From: Devosia rhizoryzae
GTDB taxonomy: Bacteria; Pseudomonadota; Alphaproteobacteria; Rhizobiales; Devosiaceae
Length of the DNA stretch: 64,000 nt
Direction of reading: 5' to 3'
Assembly (NCBI RefSeq): GCF_016698665.1
Contig: NZ_CP068046.1
Span: 1,984,001-2,048,000 of the forward strand
Shown here: positions 35,729 through 45,123 of the stretch, one piece after another
Numbering within the stretch: position 1 is the first letter of the stretch
Layout: every line of letters starts with the position of its first letter
Position numbers and translations under genes: made by a program
The notes under the pieces: model-generated
Told to the model about the DNA's origin: nothing
The model's database searches: none
The model's input: the letters and a program-made list of their open reading frames with translations, nothing else

Positions 35729-36505
35729 CTAGATCTGCGATAGCGCTAACGCGATCAAAAAGCCCAGCCCGATCGATAGCCCGGCCGACTGCTGGAATTG
35801 CTTTTCCTCCGCCTCGGGCAGCAATTGCGTGGTGGAAAGATAAAGCATGGCCCCAGCGCCCACGGCGAGAAGGAAGGCCAGCACTTCCTCCGGCAGGTCG
35901 CGCAGGAAAAAATAGCCGAGCAGTGCCGAGGCGATCAGCGACACGCCGACGATAATGGTCCACAACAACGTGCGACGGTTGGCGGTGTCGTCATCCTCGT
36001 CGCGGGCCAGCGCACCTAAACTCAGCGCTTCGGCAATATTGTCCACGGTGATGGCGATACCGACGACAATGGCCGTCGACAGGCTGATCGCCAAGCCGAC
36101 GCCGATCGACAGACCCTCGATCAGTTCCTCGGACGCCGTCGCCGCCGCCAAGACCGTCACCTGCGTGCCCCAGGGCTTGTGGCGCCGATGATAGCGATCA
36201 ACTGCGGGCTTCTGGTCGGCCTTGTCTCCCGCCATCCGCCCGCGGTTGACCGCAAAATCAAGCCCGTAGGTCGCCGCAATACCGATGATGACGGCGACGA
36301 TGACCAGCCACGCGTCAAGATCCTCCAGCGCCGTCGGGATCATTTCCAAGGACAGCGTGCCGAGCAGAATGCCGGCCGCCAGCCCGGCGACCAGGGACAG
36401 CCACAGCGACGAGGCCTTGATGCGGGTTGCGAGAAAGCCCCCAAGGGGCGAAGACAGGCCTGCCGTTAGCGCGACACCCAAAACAATCCAGAAATCGGCG
36501 TCCAT
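35729..36505 (-). CDS. ZIP family metal transporter
   Basis: A 258-residue membrane protein with about eight helices. The motif HxxxE-like metal site is modified here: AAATASEELIEGLSIGVGLAIS and VDNIAEALSLGALA hold the conserved acidic residues (Glu, Asp-Asn, Glu) of the ZIP helices IV-V, and a His/Asp-rich cytosolic loop (YHRRHKPW) lies before helix IV. Zn2+ or other divalent metal uptake is inferred from family. The start is set at the ATG at 36505, after GAGGTG. The long frame to 36541 lacks a better ribosome site. Convergent with ccrM. Confidence 0.8.
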   Translation of the reverse strand: MDADFWIVLGVALTAGLSSPLGGFLATRIKASSLWLSLVAGLAAGILLGTLSLEMIPTALEDLDAWLVIVAVIIGIAATYGLDFAVNRGRMAGDKADQKPAVDRYHRRHKPWGTQVTVLAAATASEELIEGLSIGVGLAISLSTAIVVGIAITVDNIAEALSLGALARDEDDDTANRRTLLWTIIVGVSLIASALLGYFFLRDLPEEVLAFLLAVGAGAMLYLSTTQLLPEAEEKQFQQSAGLSIGLGFLIALALSQI

Positions 36506-36571
36506 CCGGCACCTCGTTGCACCGGCTCGTGAACGGAGCAAAGTAAGCCGGGTTCCGGCCTTGCTTTTGGT

Positions 36572-37624
36572 TTAGCCCATCCCCGCCTGGGCCAGAACCT
36601 TGCGGAACAGGGTCGGCAGCGCCTCCCCCTTGAGCGCGGCAGGCTCCGACCACCAGCCCCCGTCCAGCGCCTCAGGCGAAACCGTCACGGACCAGATCTC
36701 GAGCTCGAGCCGGAAATGGGTAAAGACATGCACGACCTGCCCGCGATGGCGCCATTCTCCCGTCGCCGGATAGATCGGTTCGCCCGCATCCTCCGCCCAG
36801 ATGCTGGTCGGTACCTCCGTCATGCCGCCAAGGAGGCCCTTGCCCGGCCGCGACTGCAGATACACATCGCCCGACGCATCGGTCATGACGAAGGCATGGC
36901 CGCGTCGCACCGGCTTCTCCGCCTTTTCCGGCTTGATCGGATAGCGCTCGGGCGCACCTTCCCTGGTGGCCACACAGCCCGGCTGGATCGGGCAGACGAG
37001 GCAATAGGCCGTGCGCGGCGCGCAGATCGTTGCGCCCAGATCCATCATCGCCTGGGCAAAGTCCCCGGCCCGCTCCGGCACGGCAATTTGCAGCGCACCG
37101 CGCAAGGCATCCTTGGCATCGCGCACCGGCACCGGGAGCGCATAATAGCGCGCCAGCACGCGGTCGAGATTGCCATCGAGCACGGCGATGCGCTCGTCAA
37201 AGCAGATCGCGGCGATGGCCGCGCTGGTATAAGCCCCTACTCCGGGCAGCGTCTGCAGCCCCGCCGCCGTGTCCGGAAACACCCCGCCATGATCGCGCAC
37301 CACCGCCTGGGCGCAGGCATGAAGATTGCGCGCCCGTGCATAATAGCCGAGCCCCGCCCATTCCCGCAGCACCGCATCGAGCGGCGCCGCTGCCAGATCC
37401 TCGACCCGTGGCCAAAGGCTCGTGAAGCGCAGAAAATATTTCTGCACTGCAGCCACCGTCGTCTGCTGCAGCATGACTTCGCTGAGCCAGACTCGATAAG
37501 GATCGGGCCGATTGCGAGCTTTTCGGTTTTGCGGCGAAACGCGCCAGGGCAGATCGCGTGCATGGCGATCATACCATTCGAGCACAGCCTCGGCATCGAG
37601 CGGATGGGGATTGGTCAGGAGCAT
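36572..37624 (-). CDS. mutY: A/G-specific adenine glycosylase
   Basis: A 350-residue MutY that removes adenine mispaired with 8-oxoguanine. LSEVMLQQTTV includes the catalytic Glu, LPGVGAYTSAAI is the helix-hairpin-helix, VLDGNLDRVLAR carries the catalytic Asp, and CAPRTAYCLVCPIQPGC gives the [4Fe-4S] Cys-x6-Cys-x2-Cys-x5-Cys. The C-terminal ~120 residues form the MutT-like lesion-recognition domain. The start is the ATG at 37624. Divergent from DUF721, as in many Hyphomicrobiales. Confidence 0.96.
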   Translation of the reverse strand: MLLTNPHPLDAEAVLEWYDRHARDLPWRVSPQNRKARNRPDPYRVWLSEVMLQQTTVAAVQKYFLRFTSLWPRVEDLAAAPLDAVLREWAGLGYYARARNLHACAQAVVRDHGGVFPDTAAGLQTLPGVGAYTSAAIAAICFDERIAVLDGNLDRVLARYYALPVPVRDAKDALRGALQIAVPERAGDFAQAMMDLGATICAPRTAYCLVCPIQPGCVATREGAPERYPIKPEKAEKPVRRGHAFVMTDASGDVYLQSRPGKGLLGGMTEVPTSIWAEDAGEPIYPATGEWRHRGQVVHVFTHFRLELEIWSVTVSPEALDGGWWSEPAALKGEALPTLFRKVLAQAGMG

Positions 37625-37697
37625 GGCCGAGCCTATACTTGCCCGCCTCAACCCTGTCATTCCCGCGCTTGCGGGACCCTCTCACATCCGAGCGAGA

Positions 37698-38201
37698 ATG
37701 GCCGACGACCTGCCCACGCCCAAGCGCCGCAACAAGACCCTCTCGGTCGCCGATGCTTTGGCCGGCGCGCTCGATCCGGTGCTCAAGAAGCGCGGCTTTG
37801 CCAGCCGAGACATCATCACCCATTGGCGCTCGATCGCACCGAAACCCTTCGACAGCACGACGCAGCCCGATAAGCTCAGCTGGCCGCGCAGTGCCGATGG
37901 GGCAGAAGGCGCGGTGCTTTATTTGCGCTGCGCTCCGGGCACCGCCGTCTTCGCCCAGCATGAAGCCCCCGCCATCGCCAAAGCCGTCAACCGCTATTTC
38001 GGCTATGTGCTCGTGGGCGAAGTGCGGCTTTCGGCCGAGCCATTCACTCCCAGTTCAGCCGGCCGGGCGCAAAAAACCCAGCAGCCGAGCCAAAGCACGG
38101 TTGCCAAGGTCGACGCTTTGACGGCCCAGGTCGAGGACGATGCCTTGCGACAGTCTCTTCAGGCTCTGGGCCTTGCGCTTTCGAGCCGAAACAAGCGCTG
38201 A
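37698..38201 (+). CDS. DUF721 (DciA-like) protein
   Basis: A 167-residue protein with an N-terminal DUF721 domain: LDPVLKKRGFASRDIITHWRSI is the typical start, then YLRCAPGTAVFAQHEAP-like and VNRYFGYVLVGEVRL blocks. DUF721 includes DciA, a replicative helicase loader/operator; the same function is plausible but not proven here. A disordered Gln/Ser-rich stretch (~115-140) precedes a helical tail. Start at 37698 (MADDLPTPKRR); longer frames run into the mutY 5' end. A short GTCATTCCCGCGCTTGCGGGA hairpin lies just upstream. Confidence 0.87.
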   Translation: MADDLPTPKRRNKTLSVADALAGALDPVLKKRGFASRDIITHWRSIAPKPFDSTTQPDKLSWPRSADGAEGAVLYLRCAPGTAVFAQHEAPAIAKAVNRYFGYVLVGEVRLSAEPFTPSSAGRAQKTQQPSQSTVAKVDALTAQVEDDALRQSLQALGLALSSRNKR

Positions 38202-38288
38202 TATTCACCCTCAAGTGATGCTTGTGCCCACTTGCCGACACCTTCGGCCCGTGTAGTGTCCCCGCATCTTAAAAAGGAGCGTCTCCAA

Positions 38289-39089
38289 GTGAAGTTCAAT
38301 CGCCGCGAAACCATTCTTCTAGCTGCTGCCGCCTCGGCGCTGAGCCTTGCCGGCGCTGCGACCGCGCAGGCGGCCGAAGGCGATATGATCGACATTGCCA
38401 AGCTGATGGCCCCCGCCGGTGGCCTCGAAGACAAGTTCGAGGGCAGCGCCGACGCCCCCGTGACCGTCATCGAATACGCCTCGCCCACCTGCCCCCATTG
38501 CGCGACATTCCACAACACGGTCTATGAGCCGTTCAAGGAAGAGTACATCAATACGGGCAAGGTCAAGTTCGTCCTCCGCCCCTTCGCCCGCAATGCCATT
38601 GATGCGGCGATCTTCCTTCTCGCCGAAGCTGCCGGCCCGGTCGCATACCACAACGTCATCGCCACCTATTTCAAGACGCAGAACGAATGGGGCATGTCCG
38701 ACAAGCCCCGCGACGCCCTCTTCACAGTGGCGCAGCAGCTTGGCTTTACTGAGGAAACCTTCAACGCCGCCTTGACGAATCAGGACGGCTTCACCGCGAT
38801 TGAAGCGCAGAAAAACCAGGCTCTGGACGAGTTTGGTCTGACGGGAACGCCGACATTCTATGTCAACGGCAAGACGCTTTCGGGAGGCAAGACGCTCGAG
38901 CAGCTCGCTGCCGAGATCGACCCGCTCGTGCCCGCCGACTTCGTCCCCACCACCCCCGACGCAGCCGCAGCGGCACCCGCCGCAACCACCGAAGCTGCAC
39001 CGACCAACACCATGGCTCCGGCAAACGAAACTGCTCCCGCCAACACTATGGCGCCAGCCACCGAAACGCCCGTCGCTCCTGCACAGTAA
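38289..39089 (+). CDS. DsbA-family exported thioredoxin-like protein with low-complexity tail
   Basis: A 266-residue protein starting at a GTG preceded by AAGGAG; an upstream frame to 38232 has no better site. It has a signal sequence (residues 1-28), then a DsbA-type thioredoxin domain with active site SPTCPHCATFH (CPHC) and cis-Pro region GTPTFYVNGK. It probably oxidises or isomerises periplasmic thiols. The last ~50 residues are an Ala/Pro/Thr/Asn-rich tail with repeated NTMAPA and NETAPA units, absent from typical DsbA. It lies 135 bp upstream of smc; a palindromic repeat fills the gap. Confidence 0.9.
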   Translation: MKFNRRETILLAAAASALSLAGAATAQAAEGDMIDIAKLMAPAGGLEDKFEGSADAPVTVIEYASPTCPHCATFHNTVYEPFKEEYINTGKVKFVLRPFARNAIDAAIFLLAEAAGPVAYHNVIATYFKTQNEWGMSDKPRDALFTVAQQLGFTEETFNAALTNQDGFTAIEAQKNQALDEFGLTGTPTFYVNGKTLSGGKTLEQLAAEIDPLVPADFVPTTPDAAAAAPAATTEAAPTNTMAPANETAPANTMAPATETPVAPAQ

Positions 39090-39098
39090 GCAATTAAG

Positions 39099-39199
39099 CC
39101 CCCACCCAACCTCCCCCGTAAGTCGGGGGAGGAGCCCAATCGAGCCGAGCCCACCAGCAGAGCTCCTCCCCCTCCTCAAGGGGGAGGCCGGGTGGGGGT
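39099..39199. repeat. Palindromic intergenic repeat (CCCCCACCCAACCTCCCCC family)
   Basis: Inverted arms CCCCCACCCAACCTCCCCC (39099 onward) and GGGGGAGGCCGGGTGGGGG (to 39199), nearly the same as 31932-32050. Located between dsbA and smc, which run in the same direction, so it is not confined to convergent gene ends. The end of the element is within 26 bp of the smc start. Confidence 0.85.
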
Positions 39200-39224
39200 G
39201 CTCTCCGGCACACGGATGCCGGTT

Positions 39225-42200
39225 ATGAAATTCTCCCGCCTCCGCCTCCACGGCTTCAAGTCCTTCTCCGACGAAACCGTGCTTGTCATGGAGCCGGGCC
39301 TCACCGGCATTGTCGGGCCCAATGGCTGCGGCAAATCCAATCTGGTCGAAGCCATGCGCTGGGTCATGGGCGAAAGCTCATACAAGGCCATGCGCGCCTC
39401 GGGCATGGATGACGTCATCTTTTCCGGCTCCGGCAACCGCCCGGCCCGCAACACCGCCGAAGTCACCCTCGTCCTCGACAACGCCGATCGCACTGCCCCG
39501 GCAGCGCTCAACAGTGCCGACATCCTCGAAGTCACGCGCCGCATCGAGCGCGAAGCCGGCTCTGTCTACCGCGTCAACGGTCGCGAGGTCCGCGCCCGCG
39601 ATGTGCAATTGCTGTTTGCCGATGCCTCGACCGGTGCGCATTCGCCCGCCATGGTGCGGCAGGGCCAGATCGGCGAACTGATCGCCGCCAGGCCCACCGC
39701 TCGCCGTGCCCTTCTCGAAGAAGCCGCCGGCATTTCGGGGCTTCACTCCCGCCGCCACGAGGCCGAACTGCGCCTTCGCGCTGCCGAAAGCAATCTCGAG
39801 CGCGTCGACGACATCATCGCCCAGGTGCAAACCCAGCTCGAACAGCTCAAGCGCCAGGCACGCCTTGCCACCCGCTACCGGGCCTTGTCCGGCGACATCC
39901 GCCGCGCCGAAGCCACTCTGTTTCACATCCGCTGGGTCGCCACCCGCGTCGCCGAAAAGGAAAATGAAGCGGCGCAGGCCGTCCTGATCCGCCAGCTCGC
40001 CGACGCCAACCACGCCCAGCTCACCGCGCAACGCCGTGCCGAGATCGCCGAAGCCGCGCTTGCTCCATTGCGCGAGCGCGAGGCCGTCACGGGCGCCGTG
40101 CTGCAGCGCTATACGATCCTTGCCGAGCAGCTTGCCGAAGAAACGCGGCGCCTTGCCCAGCGTCGCGCCGAACTCGAAGATCGCCTGCGCCAGATTGCCG
40201 GCGATGGTGCGCGCGAGCGCGAGCTTGTCGCCGAAAGCGAGACCACGCTGGCCTCTTACCAAGAAGAGCAGGACCGGCTCGCCGCCGAGCAAGCTGCCGC
40301 AAAGGCCGACCAGGAAAAGGCACGTGGCGACGCCCAGGCCGCTCATTCCCTCGTTGCCGACGCCGAGACTGCATTGCGCACCGCTTCGGACGCGCTCGCC
40401 CAGAACCGGGCGCGCCGCAGCCAGGCGCAGCGCAATGTGCAGGATGCCACGGCTCGCCACAGCCGCACCGCCGCCCAGCTTGCAGAAGTCGAGCGCGACA
40501 TTGCCCGCGTCCTTGCAACTCTCGAAGCCGACGAAACCGTCACCCTGCGTCGCGCCGCCCTCGACGCGGCGCAAGCCACCATGGCCCATGCCGAAGCCGA
40601 AGCCCTCCAGGCCGAAGACCATGCCGCCGCAGCGCAGGCCAAGCTCGACGCCGCCCGCCCGCGTCTCGCGCAGCTCGATGCCCTGGTCGCGCGCCTCGAA
40701 GCCGAGGCATCGACACTTGCCAAGATGCTGGCGACCGGCGGGACGCTGTTCCCCGCCGTGGTCGATGAGCTTAAAGTCACGTCCGGCTATGAGACCGCCC
40801 TTGGCGCGGCTTTGGGCGATGACCTCGAAGCCAGCGGCGACGCCGGCGCACCGGTCCATTGGTCCGCTGCGCTAGACGGTCGCGACGACCCTGCCCTGCC
40901 GCAGGCGGCAGAGCCGCTTTCCCGCTATGTCAGCGGCAGCACCCTGCTCAAGCGCCGCCTCGACCAGATCGGCTTGATCGATGCGGCCGACGGCCCGGCC
41001 TTGATGCGAGCGCTGCGTCCCGGCCAGCGCCTCGTCACCCTCGACGGCGCGCTTTGGCGCTGGGACGGCTTCGTTGCCGCCGCCGATGCGCCCAGTGCTG
41101 CGGCACAGCGGCTGGCGCAGCGCAATCGCCTCGCCGAACTGGACGAGGAAATCCTCCAGGCCAAAGGCGAACGCAACAGCTGGCGCCGCGATGTCGACGC
41201 TCTCGCTTCAACTCTCGAAGCCGCCCGCCAGTCCGAACGCACTCGCCGGGACGCGTGGCGCGGTGCCCAGCACGCGATCGGCCTTGCGCAAGCCGACCTC
41301 GACAAGGCGCAGCGCGCGTTGGGCGACCTCGCGACCCGCCGCGCCGGGCTCGACGAAGCCCAATCCCGCCTCACCGCCTCGCTTCGCGAAGCCGAAACGG
41401 CGCTAAACGCCGCCCGCCAGTCCCTTGCCGAGACCGCCGACGAGGCGGCCCTTTCGGCTGAAGCGGCGACGCGTCAATCGCAGCTCGCCACCGTTCGCGA
41501 CCGCGCCGATCAGGCGCGTCTTCGTCTCAGCACGATCGATTCAGCCGCAACCATGCGCGCAACCCGCCGCGATCAGCTGGCCCGCGACACCCAGTCCTGG
41601 CAGAGGCGCAGTGCGGGGGCGCGTGACCAGCTCGCAACCCTCGACCAGCGCACCGCAGAAGTGGAGGCACAGCTTGCAAGCCTCGTCGCGTCTCCCGAGG
41701 CTTTCTCGTCTCGACAGGCGCAGCTCGACGAGCAGATCGACATTGCCCGCGCCGACCACCAGACGGCCGGAGACCGCCTCAGTGCCGCGCAGACCACCTG
41801 GCGCGAAGCCGATCGCGCAATGAAATCGGCAGGCGACGCCCTTAATGCCGTGCGCATCGAGCTCACCCGCATCGAAGAGCGCGTCAAAGGCTCGATCGCC
41901 CAGCGACAGCAGATCGAACGGCAAATCGAAGAGTCCCTCGGCATCCCGGCTGCCAGGACGCTCGAAGCCTCCGGCATCCGCCCCGAAGAAGCGCTGCCCA
42001 ACGAACACGCGACCGAACAAAAGCTGGAGCGCCTCAAATCCGAGCGCGAGCGCCTGGGCGGCGTCAATCTTTCCGCCGAACAGGAAGCCGTCGAAGTTCA
42101 GCAAAAACTGGACACCATGATCGCCGACCGCGACGACATCATCGATGCCATCGCCAAGCTTCGCAGCGCCATCGGCCAGCTCAACCGCGAAGGCCGCGCC

Positions 42201-42680
42201 CGCCTCAACGAGGCTTTTGGGCGCGTCAACGCCTTCTTCCAGGAGCTCTTCACCACCCTCTTTAGCGGAGGCACGGCGGAACTGAGCTTTGTCGAAAGCG
42301 ATGACCCGCTCGAAGCAGGCCTTGAAATCATCGCCCGCCCGCCCGGCAAGAAGCCGCAGACCATGACGCTGCTCTCGGGCGGCGAACAGGCGCTCACCGC
42401 CATGTCGCTGATCTTTGCCGTCTTCCTCACCAATCCGGCGCCCATTTGCGTCCTCGACGAGGTCGACGCGCCGCTCGACGATGCCAATGTCGAACGCTTC
42501 TGCAACCTCCTCGACTCGATGCGCCAGCGCACCGACACGCGTTTCATGGTCATCACCCACAATCCCATCACCATGGCCCGCATGGATCGCCTCTTCGGCG
42601 TCACCATGGCGGAGCGCGGCGTTTCGCAGCTCGTGTCGGTCGATCTCACCACCGCCGAGAGTTTTCGCGAGGCCGTCTAG
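39225..42680 (+). CDS. smc: Chromosome segregation protein SMC
   Basis: An 1151-residue SMC ATPase. Walker A GIVGPNGCGKSNLVEA is near residue 30 and the C-terminal head has MTLLSGGEQALTAMSL (signature) and PICVLDEVDAPLDDANVERF (Walker B with catalytic Glu). Two long coiled coils flank a hinge at about 500-640 (TLFPAVVDELKV). It condenses and organises the chromosome, with ScpA/ScpB (not in the window). I start at the ATG at 39225 (MKFSRLRLHGFKSF); an ATG 9 bp upstream is also in frame. The intergenic repeat just before it may limit the space for a promoter. Confidence 0.96.
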   Translation: MKFSRLRLHGFKSFSDETVLVMEPGLTGIVGPNGCGKSNLVEAMRWVMGESSYKAMRASGMDDVIFSGSGNRPARNTAEVTLVLDNADRTAPAALNSADILEVTRRIEREAGSVYRVNGREVRARDVQLLFADASTGAHSPAMVRQGQIGELIAARPTARRALLEEAAGISGLHSRRHEAELRLRAAESNLERVDDIIAQVQTQLEQLKRQARLATRYRALSGDIRRAEATLFHIRWVATRVAEKENEAAQAVLIRQLADANHAQLTAQRRAEIAEAALAPLREREAVTGAVLQRYTILAEQLAEETRRLAQRRAELEDRLRQIAGDGARERELVAESETTLASYQEEQDRLAAEQAAAKADQEKARGDAQAAHSLVADAETALRTASDALAQNRARRSQAQRNVQDATARHSRTAAQLAEVERDIARVLATLEADETVTLRRAALDAAQATMAHAEAEALQAEDHAAAAQAKLDAARPRLAQLDALVARLEAEASTLAKMLATGGTLFPAVVDELKVTSGYETALGAALGDDLEASGDAGAPVHWSAALDGRDDPALPQAAEPLSRYVSGSTLLKRRLDQIGLIDAADGPALMRALRPGQRLVTLDGALWRWDGFVAAADAPSAAAQRLAQRNRLAELDEEILQAKGERNSWRRDVDALASTLEAARQSERTRRDAWRGAQHAIGLAQADLDKAQRALGDLATRRAGLDEAQSRLTASLREAETALNAARQSLAETADEAALSAEAATRQSQLATVRDRADQARLRLSTIDSAATMRATRRDQLARDTQSWQRRSAGARDQLATLDQRTAEVEAQLASLVASPEAFSSRQAQLDEQIDIARADHQTAGDRLSAAQTTWREADRAMKSAGDALNAVRIELTRIEERVKGSIAQRQQIERQIEESLGIPAARTLEASGIRPEEALPNEHATEQKLERLKSERERLGGVNLSAEQEAVEVQQKLDTMIADRDDIIDAIAKLRSAIGQLNREGRARLNEAFGRVNAFFQELFTTLFSGGTAELSFVESDDPLEAGLEIIARPPGKKPQTMTLLSGGEQALTAMSLIFAVFLTNPAPICVLDEVDAPLDDANVERFCNLLDSMRQRTDTRFMVITHNPITMARMDRLFGVTMAERGVSQLVSVDLTTAESFREAV

Positions 42681-42803
42681 CGACAGAATCCCCCGGCCTC
42701 GCCACGACTCCGCCACGATCAAAGTGTGGACAGCATGCCGCACCCCTGCACCGCGTCGAAAACACTATACAAAACAGTATGTTACGCCGCCACAGCTCGC
42801 CTT

Positions 42804-42832
42804 GACACCGAAAACCCCCACCACTATGTTGC
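42804..42832 (+). promoter_or_regulatory. Sigma70-like promoter of the F0 operon
   Basis: TTGACA at 42804-42809 and TATGTT at 42827-42832, with a 17-bp spacer, give a near-consensus promoter about 60 bp upstream of atpI in the 212-bp gap after smc. Transcription would start near 42839. An upstream ATAC-N6-GTAT dyad near 42768-42781 has no assigned role. Confidence 0.65.
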
Positions 42833-42892
42833 GCGCGACTTAAAAGGCGTCCCGGAAAGCCCGGGAAATGGCCGGCCACGAGGAAGCTGCGG

Positions 42893-43285
42893 ATGACAAC
42901 ACCGCCGGGTGACCAAGGCCGACCGGACAGCGCCAAGGGGGTGACGAGCGATCTTGCATCGCGCATCGCCTCTGCCAAGCGGGAGCGTATCCAGGAGGAC
43001 AACAGAGCCTCGCGGGAAGCTTCCCCGGAAATGAGCGGGATGGCGCGCGGTTTGCGCATCGGTACCGAATTCATCTCCGCGGTTCTGGTGGGTGCCGGCA
43101 TCGGCTATCTCATCGATCTTGGCCTGGGGACCAGCCCCTGGGGCTTGCTCATCTTGTTGCTGATGGGCTTTGCCGCTGGAATCCTGAACGTCATCCGAGT
43201 GGTGGCGGAAATGAATGCCGCATCGCCTGCCCCGCCGGGGTCCGATCTTGGACCCGACGCGGACGACGAAGAGCGGAACGTATAG
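42893..43285 (+). CDS. atpI: F0F1 ATP synthase subunit I (AtpI/AtpZ type)
   Basis: A 130-residue protein with a charged N-terminal region and two transmembrane helices (about 57-80 and 82-103; GTEFISAVLVGAGIGYLIDLGLG and WGLLILLLMGFAAGI). It matches the AtpZ/AtpI proteins at the head of alphaproteobacterial F0 operons, which help assemble the c-ring or carry ions. It is the first gene after the TTGACA promoter. The C-terminal tail is acidic (DLGPDADDEER). Confidence 0.9.
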   Translation: MTTPPGDQGRPDSAKGVTSDLASRIASAKRERIQEDNRASREASPEMSGMARGLRIGTEFISAVLVGAGIGYLIDLGLGTSPWGLLILLLMGFAAGILNVIRVVAEMNAASPAPPGSDLGPDADDEERNV

Positions 43286-43306
43286 TGATGGCGAATAGAG
43301 GGCTTC

Positions 43307-44086
43307 ATGGCCGGTACTGACCCGATCCACCAGTTTGTCATCTATGACATCTTCAAGCTCTTCACCGTTGGCGGTGATGCAGCCGAAGGCACCGGTACAA
43401 CCCTCGCCTTCACCAATTCCTCACTGTTCATGGTGCTGACCGTCGCCGCGATCGTCGGATTCATGCTGTTCGCCACATCGGGCTCCAAGCTCGTGCCGAA
43501 CCGCCTCCAGCTTTCCGCCGAGCTCCTATACGAGTTCGTGGCGGGCATGATCCGAAGCGCCGCCGGCACTGCCGGCATGAAGTTCTTCCCGCTGGTCTTC
43601 TCGCTCTTCACCTTTATCTTCGTGGCCAATATGTGGGGCATGGTTCCCTACTTCTTCACGGTCACCAGCCACATCATCGTCACCTTCGCGCTGTCGATGC
43701 TCGTGTTCCTCACCGTCATCGTCTACGGCTTCGTCAAGAACGGGCCGAAGTTCCTCAAGCTCTTCGTGCCGTCGGGCGTGCCCGGCTACATCCTTCCCAT
43801 CGTGGCGCCGATCGAGGTCATCTCCTTCCTCTCGCGTCCGATCAGCCTTTCGGTCCGTTTGTTCGGCAACATTCTTGCCGGCCATATCACGCTCAAGGTC
43901 TTCACCGGCTTTGCCGTGATGATGATCGGTGGCCTTGGTGCCCTGGGCTGGGGCGCTGCCATCCTGCCCATGCTGATGGCCATCGCCCTGACCGGTCTCG
44001 AGTTTCTCGTCGGTGCAATTCAGGCTTACGTCTTCGCGCTCCTGACCTGCATGTATCTCAACGACGCGATCCACCCGTCCCACTAA
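43307..44086 (+). CDS. atpB: ATP synthase F0 subunit a
   Basis: A 259-residue membrane subunit forming the proton half-channels with the c-ring. [16 protein letters not shown] contains the essential Arg, and [17 protein letters not shown] the helix with the Gln/Glu relay residues. About six helices. Begins 21 bp after atpI, ends 57 bp before atpE. F1 genes (atpHAGDC) are not in the window, as is normal for alphaproteobacteria, where F0 and F1 operons are separate. Confidence 0.97.
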   Translation: MAGTDPIHQFVIYDIFKLFTVGGDAAEGTGTTLAFTNSSLFMVLTVAAIVGFMLFATSGSKLVPNRLQLSAELLYEFVAGMIRSAAGTAGMKFFPLVFSLFTFIFVANMWGMVPYFFTVTSHIIVTFALSMLVFLTVIVYGFVKNGPKFLKLFVPSGVPGYILPIVAPIEVISFLSRPISLSVRLFGNILAGHITLKVFTGFAVMMIGGLGALGWGAAILPMLMAIALTGLEFLVGAIQAYVFALLTCMYLNDAIHPSH

Positions 44087-44143
44087 TCCCCATTCCCGGC
44101 GGGTGGCCCGCCGGAAACCCAAGTCGCTTGAAAGGACTACAAA

Positions 44144-44371
44144 ATGGAAGCTGAAGCCGCAAAGTTCATCGGTGCCGGTATTGCTTGTTTCGGTATGGCT
44201 GGCGCCGCCATTGGCGTGGCCAACATTTTCGGCAACTTCCTGTCGGGTGCTCTGCGCAACCCGTCGGCTGCTCCGAGCCAGTTCGGTAACCTGATTTTCG
44301 GTTTCGCCGTGACCGAAGCTCTGGGCATCTTCTCGTTCCTGGTTGCCCTGATCCTGCTGTTCGTCGCCTAA
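44144..44371 (+). CDS. atpE: ATP synthase F0 subunit c
   Basis: A 75-residue two-helix proteolipid. The proton-carrying carboxylate is Glu58 ([11 protein letters not shown]), the polar loop is [12 protein letters not shown], and the N-terminal helix has the GxGxG-like [16 protein letters not shown]. The codon bias (frequent GCT and GGT) differs from its neighbours, as expected for a highly expressed gene. An AAGGACT ribosome site precedes the ATG. Two stem-loops follow before the b' gene. Confidence 0.97.
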   Translation: MEAEAAKFIGAGIACFGMAGAAIGVANIFGNFLSGALRNPSAAPSQFGNLIFGFAVTEALGIFSFLVALILLFVA

Positions 44372-44392
44372 TTTCGCGACCGACGCCGATCC

Positions 44393-44446
44393 CGCGGCCG
44401 GGCCTCACGTCCGGCTGCGCTTCTTCCTCCGACCGCCCTGGTCGGA
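44393..44446 (+). promoter_or_regulatory. Stem-loops between atpE and atpF'
   Basis: GCGGCCGG at 44393 pairs with CCGGCTGC after a 9-nt loop (one G-U), and TCCGACC / GGTCGGA at 44428-44434 and 44440-44446 form a perfect 7-bp stem with a 5-nt loop. There is no T run, so they are not terminators; they could stabilise the upstream atpE message or tune expression stoichiometry. The latter is inferred. Confidence 0.4.
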
Positions 44447-44475
44447 TGAACTGCATTTAACGGGACCTCGACCAG

Positions 44476-45123
44476 ATGGTAACGCAAGTCTTCGCTCAGG
44501 AAGCGGAAACGCCGACCGAGCAGAACCTCGATCAGGCGGTTGACGCCTCCCATGGCGAGCCGGTTCCCGGCGCAACGGGCCATGATCCCACGGCCGATAC
44601 CCAGTCGACCGCGGAAGTTCATGCCGACGAGTCGCATGGCGTGTTCCCGCCCTTCGATCCGGCAACCTTCCCCAGCCAGCTGCTCTGGCTCGCCATTACC
44701 TTTGGCGCGCTTTACGTGGTGATGAGCCGGGTGGCGCTGCCGCGCCTCGGCGGGATCCTGGAAAACCGCAAGGCCCTGATCGATGCCGATCTGGCAGCGG
44801 CCGATGCCGATCGCGCCAAGACCGATGCGGCAATCGCTTCCTATGAGACCGCGCTGGCTGCCGCCAAGAGCAATGCTCAGGCGATCGCCACGCAGACCCG
44901 CGAAGCCATTAATGCGGATCTCGCCGCCAAGCGCGCTGCGGCTGAAACCGATCTTGCCAGCAAGGTCAGCGCTGCCGAAGCCCGCATTGCCGGGACCAAG
45001 GCGGAAGCCCTTACCCATGTGGACGAGATCGCGGCGGAAACGGCCCAGGCCGTGGTCGCCCAGCTCGTCGGCGATGTCTCGCCCGAGAGCGTTCGCGCGG
45101 CCGTAGCGAAGGTGAAAGGATAA
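44476..45123 (+). CDS. atpF': ATP synthase F0 subunit b'
   Basis: A 215-residue b-type stalk subunit. An unusually long N-terminal acidic stretch (~65 residues, Glu/Asp/Ala/Thr-rich) precedes the single transmembrane helix (SQLLWLAITFGALYVVM) and a long Ala-rich amphipathic helix that dimerises with b. The next gene starts at the last base of its stop codon (TAATG), so the two are coupled. Alphaproteobacteria encode b and b' as a diverged pair; the order b' then b is conserved. The long acidic N-terminus is typical of rhizobial b' proteins. Confidence 0.9.
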   Translation: MVTQVFAQEAETPTEQNLDQAVDASHGEPVPGATGHDPTADTQSTAEVHADESHGVFPPFDPATFPSQLLWLAITFGALYVVMSRVALPRLGGILENRKALIDADLAAADADRAKTDAAIASYETALAAAKSNAQAIATQTREAINADLAAKRAAAETDLASKVSAAEARIAGTKAEALTHVDEIAAETAQAVVAQLVGDVSPESVRAAVAKVKG

